In this document: positions 23,763-28,885 of the stretch, one piece after another | Numbering within the stretch: position 1 is the first letter of the stretch | How the letters are laid out: every line of letters begins with the position of its first letter | Assembly: GCA_934647165.1 (NCBI GenBank) | Contig: CAKUFA010000034.1 | Span: forward strand, 1 to 28,885 | Length of the DNA stretch: 28,885 bases | Direction: 5' to 3' | Source: an uncultured Clostridia bacterium | GTDB lineage: Bacteria > Bacillota > Clostridia > Christensenellales > Aristaeellaceae | The notes under the pieces: generated by a model | Told to the model about the DNA's origin: nothing | Database searches by the model: none | Seen by the model: the letters and a program-made list of their open reading frames with translations, nothing else | Program-made: the position numbers and the translations under genes

Positions 23763-23806
23763 CGTTCGGAGAAAAAACGTCCCTTTCGGCCAAAAAAGTA
23801 CCATGT

Positions 23807-23837
23807 TCCGCCAACTTTTCTGTCTGCAAATCCGCCA
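23807..23837 (+). promoter_or_regulatory. Direct repeat TCCGCCA, possible AraC binding sites
   Basis: TCCGCCA at 23807-23813 and 23831-23837, 24 bases start to start, just upstream of the TATAGT (23871-23876) that could be the -10 of the importer operon. The promoter lacks a good -35, as expected when an AraC activator is needed. Site identity is inference. Confidence 0.4.
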
Positions 23838-23924
23838 TTTTGAACCTTTCATTCCCCCTACCTTCTATGCTATAGTGAAACCATGACAGGCGAAATAATT
23901 GCTATGCACAAGGAGCGAATGCAC

Positions 23925-24860
23925 ATGGCACAACAACTCTTACGTGTCCATCCGCAGCAGCCGCTCGGCAAACGCATATGGAAGGCTCGCTGGTTCTACT
24001 TCCTGATGCTGCCGGGACTGGTCTACTTCCTCATTTACCGTTACCTGCCCATGTTCGGCATTGTGATGGCCTTTCAGGATTACAACCCCAGCCTTGGCTT
24101 CCTAAACAGTCCATGGGTTGGCCTGAAGCACTTCAAGCAGTTTTTCAGCTACGGATCCTTTGAAACGTTGTTCTCAAACACCCTGATCCTCTCCTTGCAG
24201 TCGCTGGTGTTCTCCTTTCCCGCCCCCATTATGATGGCGCTGCTCCTCAACGAGGTTCGGCACAACAGCTACAAGCGCCTCACGCAAACGCTGATGTATC
24301 TGCCGCATTTCCTGTCAACAGTGGTTGTCTGCTCCATTGCCTACCAGCTGTTCTCGGTGGACTCCGGCGTGCTGAATCAGATTCTTTCAGCGCTTGGGTT
24401 GCCCAAGGTAAACATCCTCATGAATGCAGCAGCCTACCGCCCGTTGTTTGTGGGGCTCAGCGTGTGGCAGGGCACTGGCTGGGGCACCATCATGTATCTC
24501 GCCGCGCTGTCCAACGTGGATCCGCAGATGTATGAGGCCGCCATGCTGGAAGGCGCCGGCCGCTGGAAGCAGATGTGGTACATCACGCTTCCTTCCATCC
24601 TGCCCATCGTGATGGTGACGCTGGTGCTGCGCATGGGCGATTTGCTGGATGTCGGCCTTGAAAAGAGCCTGCTGCTGAGCAACGCCATGAACCGTTCCGT
24701 GTCCGAAGTGTTCGACACCTATGTTTATAACCGCGGCGTGCTGGGCGGCAAATACAGTATGTCTACAGCCGTCGGGTTGTTCAAATCCTTCGTGGGTCTC
24801 ATTCTGGTGCTGACTTCTAACTGGTTGAGCAAAAAAGTGACGGATGAAACCATTTATTAA
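23925..24860 (+). CDS. LplB-like sugar ABC transporter permease
   Basis: 311 codons from ATG 23925, chosen because AGGAG lies 9 bases upstream; in-frame ATGs at 23883, 23904 and 23919 are too far or too close. Six membrane segments. The start FYFLMLPGLVYFLIYRYLPMFGIVMAFQDYNP is characteristic of the LplB/YteP permeases of oligosaccharide importers. The coupling motif YEAAMLEGAGRWKQMWYITLP sits near residues 205-225. It is the first gene of a three-gene operon (LplB-like, YtcP-like, LplA-like). No ATPase is encoded, consistent with sharing an MsmK/MsmX-type ATPase encoded elsewhere. Confidence 0.94.
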   Translation: MAQQLLRVHPQQPLGKRIWKARWFYFLMLPGLVYFLIYRYLPMFGIVMAFQDYNPSLGFLNSPWVGLKHFKQFFSYGSFETLFSNTLILSLQSLVFSFPAPIMMALLLNEVRHNSYKRLTQTLMYLPHFLSTVVVCSIAYQLFSVDSGVLNQILSALGLPKVNILMNAAAYRPLFVGLSVWQGTGWGTIMYLAALSNVDPQMYEAAMLEGAGRWKQMWYITLPSILPIVMVTLVLRMGDLLDVGLEKSLLLSNAMNRSVSEVFDTYVYNRGVLGGKYSMSTAVGLFKSFVGLILVLTSNWLSKKVTDETIY

Positions 24861-24879
24861 AGGAAAGGAGAAGCGCAAG

Positions 24880-25746
24880 ATGCAAAAAGCTGCCAAATCC
24901 CATCATCTGCGCCGTTTCACTGTGGGCGATGTGGTGATTTACGTTGTCATCGGCCTGTTCACACTGGCCTGCGTGATCCCTTTCTGGTATGTCATCATGT
25001 CGTCGTTTTCTCAAACGCCGGGGTTCTACATCAAGGATTTCACGCTGGACGGCTATAAGTACATTTTTTCCACCAACACGTTGATGCGCAGCCTCGGCAA
25101 CACGGTATACATCACCGTTATCGGCACGGTGCTCAAGCTGCTGGTGACCAGCATGATGGCTTATGCATTGGCAGAAACCACGGTGCCCGGGCGAAAGCTG
25201 CTGCTGAATCTTGTTATCTTCACCATGCTGTTTAGCGGCGGCATGATTCCCACCTATTTCGTTGTGCGCGGCACAGGACTGATGAACTCCCTATGGTCGC
25301 TGATTATCCCAGGACTTATCAGTCCCTTTAACCTCATCGTGATGAAGAACTTCTTCCAGGGCATCCCGGTAGATATCCGCGAAAGCGCCCGTATCGACGG
25401 CTGTCATGAAATGGTGCTGCTCTTCCGTATTGTTCTCCCCCTCTCTACAGCGTCGCTTGCCACCTTCGGTCTGTTCTACGCCGTTGGTCTGTGGAACACC
25501 TATATGTCCGCTATGCTCTACATTCCGGATAACTCCAAGTGGCCCATCCAATCCCTGCTGCGCCAGATTGTGTACGTTTCCTCCTCCATCGGCAATGAGG
25601 ACGCGGTAGACAGTGAGGTGGCGCTGCTGGCCTCCAGCATCAAGATGGCTGTTATCATTGTGGCCACCGTTCCTATCATCTGCCTGTACCCTTTCCTGCA
25701 AAAGCACTTTGCCAAGGGCATCATGGTCGGCGCTGTGAAGGGCTGA
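24880..25746 (+). CDS. YtcP-like carbohydrate ABC transporter permease
   Basis: 288 codons from ATG 24880, with AAAGGAG 9 bases upstream; it begins 19 bases after the LplB-like stop. Six membrane segments. CVIPFWYVIMSSFSQ and FTMLFSGGMIPTYFVVRGTGLMNSLW are typical of the YtcP/AraQ-like group. The coupling motif RESARIDGCHEMVLLFRIVLP is near residues 178-198. It pairs with the LplB-like permease to form the heterodimeric channel for the sugar delivered by the LplA-like binding protein downstream. Confidence 0.94.
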   Translation: MQKAAKSHHLRRFTVGDVVIYVVIGLFTLACVIPFWYVIMSSFSQTPGFYIKDFTLDGYKYIFSTNTLMRSLGNTVYITVIGTVLKLLVTSMMAYALAETTVPGRKLLLNLVIFTMLFSGGMIPTYFVVRGTGLMNSLWSLIIPGLISPFNLIVMKNFFQGIPVDIRESARIDGCHEMVLLFRIVLPLSTASLATFGLFYAVGLWNTYMSAMLYIPDNSKWPIQSLLRQIVYVSSSIGNEDAVDSEVALLASSIKMAVIIVATVPIICLYPFLQKHFAKGIMVGAVKG

Positions 25747-25798
25747 CAAAAAAACGGCGTATTTCGCCCCGATGCCTGCCAAACATCCCGGATACTTT

Positions 25799-25819
25799 AC
25801 TGCAGGATTGCACTGCAGT
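25799..25819 (+). repeat. Small inverted repeat before the LplA-like gene
   Basis: ACTGCAG (25799-25805) and CTGCAGT (25813-25819) around a 7-base spacer, in the 101-base gap between the permease stop and the binding-protein start. No T-tract follows, so it is more likely an mRNA-processing or stability hairpin, or an operator, than a terminator. Confidence 0.5.
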
Positions 25820-25847
25820 ATGTACACATTGCAAAGGAGGTCTCCCC

Positions 25848-27341
25848 ATGAAGAAACTTTCCCCCATCCTGCGCGCGCTGTGCCTTGCATTGGCACTGTG
25901 CATGACCCTCGGCTGCGCAAGCGTTGCCGTTGCGGACGAACCCCTTGAAGTGACCATGTACCTTGGCTGCTCGGTGCTGGAGTATCCCCCGGACGGCAAC
26001 GAAATTGAAAAGATGCTCGAAGACTATGTGGGCGGTGTGGATTTCAAAATTAACGCCTACTCTGGCAGCGTGCTGCATGAAATGATGCCCACACTGATTG
26101 CCGGCGGCGACCTGCCCATGGTGGTTAACGTTGGCGGCAGCCAGCTGAGCAAGAGCTACCTCATCACCGCCATGCAGTCCGGCGATTTCTGGGATGTAAC
26201 GGATTACCTGACCACCCTGGACAACTTCAAGGATCTGAATCCTGCCTCTCTCAGCAACTACGCCATCGGCGGCCGCAACTATGGCCTGCCGCTGGAGCGC
26301 GGCATTTCCCGCGATTCCACCACGTATCGTTACGACTGGCTCCAGAACCTGGGCCTGGAAGACCCCACCACGGTGGATGAGCTGGTGACGATGCTCAAGC
26401 GCTTCACCACCGACGACCCCGATGGCAACGGCGTCAATGACACCTATGGCACCGTCACCGATCCCACTTCCCGTATTGCCGTGATGCTGGGCGCTCCCAA
26501 CAACTGGCGCTATCAGGATGGCAAAATGATTAAGTCCGAACTGACCGATGAATACATGCAGGCGCTGGACATCAGCCGTGAGCTGTACGCCATGGGCGCT
26601 ATTCATCCGGAGTTCTCCATCCGTCAACGTGCTGATTACGAGGGCGACTTCATCCAGGGCAAGGGCGGCGTGTACTTCAACACAAGCACCGACATCACTG
26701 CTTTCCAGAGCCAGATGGTGCAGCCTGAAGCCGTGCTGCACTCCTCCAACGTCTTTAAAAATGCAGCCGGCAACACCTACACTTCTGCCGGCCGCGGCAA
26801 CAACGGCGTGCTGCTGTTCAGCAAAAAGGCTATCCCGGACAAGGAAACCCTGGACAAGGTCATCAACATTTTCGACCGTCTGGCCGACCAGGAAATGTGC
26901 AACCTGCTGGCCCTGGGCGTTGAAGGCAAGAACTACGAAGTAGTGGATGGCGTTGCCCACATGCTGCCCGATGAGGACGGCTCCATCAAGAGCTTCTACA
27001 CCAACAGCATTTACAATCCTTACACCATTCCGCTGGCTGTGCGTTGGCCGAACCTGCGTACTATCCCCGTGGAGCTGGACTACGGCGCCAAGCGCAACCT
27101 GGAAATCATCGAAGAGAATGCCCCCTATGCTGTGGCTGACGATTCTATGGGCTTGATCTCCGAGCTGTATTCCGAGCTGGGTTCCGACCTGGATACCCTG
27201 CTGAGCGACGCCAAGACCCTGTACATCATGGGTGAAATCGACAAGACTGAATTCCAGAGCCGTCTGGAGCAGTGGCGTCGTCAGGGTGGCGATGACATCG
27301 CTGCCGAGTATGCGCAGCTGTATGAAGCCAACCGCACCTGA
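25848..27341 (+). CDS. LplA-like extracellular sugar-binding protein
   Basis: 497 codons; AGGAGG precedes the ATG at 25848. Signal peptide with a cysteine in TLGCASV, a poor lipobox because Thr replaces the usual Leu at -3; cleavage after AVA (AVADEP) is an alternative. The mature protein has family-1-type binding-protein features: WDVTDYLTTLDN, YGLPLERGISRDSTTYRYDWLQNLG, and a DPDGNGVNDTYG loop typical of LplA-like proteins and resembling a calcium-binding loop. Likely ligand is an oligosaccharide or uronate, delivered to the two permeases encoded just upstream. It is last in the operon, after a 101-base gap containing an inverted repeat. Confidence 0.93.
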   Translation: MKKLSPILRALCLALALCMTLGCASVAVADEPLEVTMYLGCSVLEYPPDGNEIEKMLEDYVGGVDFKINAYSGSVLHEMMPTLIAGGDLPMVVNVGGSQLSKSYLITAMQSGDFWDVTDYLTTLDNFKDLNPASLSNYAIGGRNYGLPLERGISRDSTTYRYDWLQNLGLEDPTTVDELVTMLKRFTTDDPDGNGVNDTYGTVTDPTSRIAVMLGAPNNWRYQDGKMIKSELTDEYMQALDISRELYAMGAIHPEFSIRQRADYEGDFIQGKGGVYFNTSTDITAFQSQMVQPEAVLHSSNVFKNAAGNTYTSAGRGNNGVLLFSKKAIPDKETLDKVINIFDRLADQEMCNLLALGVEGKNYEVVDGVAHMLPDEDGSIKSFYTNSIYNPYTIPLAVRWPNLRTIPVELDYGAKRNLEIIEENAPYAVADDSMGLISELYSELGSDLDTLLSDAKTLYIMGEIDKTEFQSRLEQWRRQGGDDIAAEYAQLYEANRT

Positions 27342-27360
27342 TTGATCCCTTTCCAATCGC

Positions 27361-27415
27361 AAAGCCCCGGCCGCAAGCCTGGCATCCGCCAAGCCCATGG
27401 CCAGGGCTTCTTTTA
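27361..27415. terminator. Shared terminator between the importer operon and GNAT gene
   Basis: AAGCCCCGGCC near 27362 pairs with GGCCAGGGCTT near 27399 (one mismatch) with a nested GCCTGGC-type pairing, followed by CTTTTATG. It lies between converging genes and overlaps the GNAT stop. Confidence 0.7.
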
Positions 27416-27934
27416 TGTGTTTTTCGCTTTCCAAACAAATGTACCTCCATCAAAGAAAATCACTCTTCCAGACGGATCCTGATAGAAAGAAACGCGCTCT
27501 GTGCCCTGCTGATGGAAGCCAAGCGCTTTGAGCAGATAAACGCTTGGCAGATTGTCCAGCGCCGTTCCTGCCTCAAACTGCTCCACCCCCTCGCGCTGCA
27601 TGCTGTCTATCAGTGCAGCTATGCTCTCCCTGGCATAGCCATGGCCCTGATAGGCCGAATGAAAGCAGTATCCCAGTTCGTACCCGCATGTGCGCCGGTT
27701 CATGGCCACAAAGCCAATGCGTGTTTCCTCCAGGCACACCGCATAGAAACGGTGATCTGCCCCCTGCTGCGCCGCCATTCGGACAACTCGTTCCTGCACA
27801 GAGGCGTCGTCCAGCGGGGTGGGACGATCATATTTTGCATAGGGCGAGCGCTGGAAATCCGCCCAAATGCGCTGCATCCCGCGCCAGTCCTCTGCAACCA
27901 ATCGCCGAAGAATCAACCGGTCCGTCGTTATCAT
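27413..27934 (-). CDS. GNAT family N-acetyltransferase (RimJ/RimL-like)
   Basis: 173 codons. The N-terminus MITTDRLILRRLVAEDW is the usual RimJ/RimL opening, and the acetyl-CoA pyrophosphate-binding loop is AYQGHGYARESIAALI (about 94-109), with the preceding strand YELGYCF. The C-terminal ALGFHQQGTERVSFYQ strand completes the fold. Acceptor unknown: it may be a protein N-terminus, an amino group of a small molecule or an antibiotic. GGGAGGG lies before the ATG at 27934. Convergent with the sugar-importer operon and sharing its terminator region. Confidence 0.9.
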   Translation of the reverse strand: MITTDRLILRRLVAEDWRGMQRIWADFQRSPYAKYDRPTPLDDASVQERVVRMAAQQGADHRFYAVCLEETRIGFVAMNRRTCGYELGYCFHSAYQGHGYARESIAALIDSMQREGVEQFEAGTALDNLPSVYLLKALGFHQQGTERVSFYQDPSGRVIFFDGGTFVWKAKNT

Positions 27935-28110
27935 CCGTATCCCTCCCCCATTTCAGCAGTTGTGTTTATAGAAGCATTCCGAACCAGCCTCATAGCGAAA
28001 CCAGCTCAGAGCTTTGTTGCAGCAGCTGAAGCAAAATCCGATGATTGCCGAGAAAGTATGCACACATGACGTTCGTTACCGATCAACACAGCAAACCGGA
28101 ATTTGTCTGC

Positions 28111-28551
28111 TTAGTTCATTATTTCAATCATTTGCTCAATAAACCGTTCAGCGTCTTCCATATTATAAACCTTTTCATTTATGACAACTTTCCCTGATGA
28201 TGTCGCAAATACACTGTTGATCAGCAAATCATCATCATACACATAAATAGAAAGTGTCTTATTCCCTAAATCGGATGTAGCCCCATTTGAAAATAGTGTG
28301 CCAACTGTTCTCCTGTAAGTGTATTTATCTAACAGAGATAGAATGGCATTCTTTTGGTCTATGGTAATATCCTGGTAATTCACAGAATCAATGTATGCCT
28401 CACCATTTTCTACTCCAAGCTGACTGTATATCATTTTCATCTGATTGTCAGCCTCTGCAACATCCGAAAGTGATAAGGGCTTGAAATATACGATACAGCA
28501 AATTAAAAATGCAATCACAATTACCATAGGACATAACATTTTCTTTTTCAT
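28111..28551 (-). CDS. Membrane-anchored small protein of unknown function
   Basis: 146 codons from ATG 28551 (GGAG 9 bases upstream; an in-frame ATG at 28566 lacks a site). One N-terminal hydrophobic segment (PMVIVIAFLICCIVYF, about residues 8-25) is probably an anchor with the rest outside. The remainder is a compact alpha/beta domain containing QDITIDQKNAILSLLDKYTY and IYVYDDDLLINSVF, rich in Ile, Asp and Asn. I do not recognise a family. Base composition is AT-rich compared with the neighbouring operons, like the 2300-4600 segment, suggesting separate acquisition. It starts 50 bases after the stop of the next gene upstream. Confidence 0.68.
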   Translation of the reverse strand: MKKKMLCPMVIVIAFLICCIVYFKPLSLSDVAEADNQMKMIYSQLGVENGEAYIDSVNYQDITIDQKNAILSLLDKYTYRRTVGTLFSNGATSDLGNKTLSIYVYDDDLLINSVFATSSGKVVINEKVYNMEDAERFIEQMIEIMN

Positions 28552-28601
28552 ACACAATATCTCCAAATCCCGATTTTCTCAATTCTCCAAACTGGAAGTT
28601 G

Positions 28602-28885
28602 TCAACCTGTATAGGCATCATCCGCCGTGTTCTTGAAATTCTGCTTTTCCAACCACAGCTTTTCTTCTTCGTTTTCCGGAATATCAATCCGCTCTACCTT
28701 GAAGATAACGGGGCGTGTGCCATCATTGCAGCAGGCAATCATCATTCTGTCGTCATTTGTCCACTTGCGCATAATGGAGCCGCCCTGCAACGCTGTATAA
28801 ACATATCGGCTGATGGCATCCCATGCCTCTCCGCAGAATTTGCCGTTCATTAGATGGTAAAAGTCATCCTGCTCCGGCGTTCTTT
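28602..28885 (-). CDS. Unknown protein, 5' part beyond the window edge
   Basis: The frame is open from the stop at 28602 to the right edge of the window, so the N-terminus is outside; 93 codons are visible. The text reads ...EQDDFYHLMNGKFCGEAWDAISRYVYTALQGG..., then MIACCNDGTRPVIFKVERIDIP and an acidic/Lys tail. An ATG at 28850 is possible but has no ribosome binding site, so I treat the gene as partial. No family is recognised. It lies on the same strand as, and 50 bases before, the small anchored protein, so the two may be co-transcribed. Confidence 0.6.
   Translation of the reverse strand, partial: RTPEQDDFYHLMNGKFCGEAWDAISRYVYTALQGGSIMRKWTNDDRMMIACCNDGTRPVIFKVERIDIPENEEEKLWLEKQNFKNTADDAYTG

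Noticed and set aside
25797..27434. A 545-codon open frame on the minus strand opposite the LplA-like gene
   Set aside because: Antisense to a clear binding-protein gene, with no recognisable motif and no ribosome binding site.
27935..28110. Possible remnant reading LLQQLKQNPMIAEK between GNAT and the next gene
   Set aside because: Too short, with no start and no family match; treated as intergenic.

Overview
The window looks like chromosomal DNA of a gut-type Firmicute (class Clostridia or a near relative). Supporting signs are AGGAGG-type ribosome binding sites, consensus sigma-A promoters, an LplA/LplB/YtcP-like sugar ABC system with a membrane-bound YesN-like AraC regulator, a short clostridial-type glucose-6-phosphate isomerase, and many signal peptides ending in AFAD or AVAD. 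Most of the window is GC-rich; two stretches (about 1930-4600 and 28100-28885) are visibly AT-richer. The assignment below class level is only a guess.

Layout. (1) 1-1826, plus: a truncated polyferredoxin-like membrane Fe-S protein followed by an exported thioredoxin-fold protein with an 18-cysteine segment and a Met-rich linker, then a terminator. (2) 1930-4600: an AT-rich scar with a frameshifted PIN-toxin remnant, two small membrane/secreted genes, a frameshifted unknown ORF, a C-terminal fragment on the other strand, and a TGTCCA repeat/hairpin cluster. It abuts the 3' end of a tRNA-Arg(ACG) gene, which suggests a decayed integrated element. (3) 4808-7973, minus: aroA-aroC-pheA, translationally coupled, giving chorismate and phenylpyruvate synthesis. 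(4) 8184-11034, plus, divergent from aroA: a DUF5058-like membrane protein, a second membrane protein and a membrane-anchored M20 peptidase, which look like one functional cassette. (5) 11247-12992, minus: argS with its own promoter and terminator.

(6) 13231-20394, minus: a long colinear run in transcription order of ABC permease, ATPase, substrate-binding protein 1, an attenuator-like hairpin, paralogous substrate-binding protein 2, a multi-TM sensor kinase, a NarL-type response regulator and pgi. This run is the most interesting part of the window: a SsuA/TauA-type importer that carries a duplicate binding protein directly next to a two-component system. (7) 20664-23704, minus: a membrane AraC regulator and a TIM-barrel sugar isomerase, coupled by a TGATG overlap. 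(8) 23925-27341, plus, divergent from the regulator: the LplB-like permease, YtcP-like permease and LplA-like binding protein that the regulator presumably controls. No ATPase is encoded, as is usual for this family with a shared MsmK-type ATPase elsewhere. (9) 27413-28885, minus: a GNAT acetyltransferase and two small uncharacterised genes, the last cut by the window edge.

No rRNA, CRISPR array or intact insertion sequence was seen.
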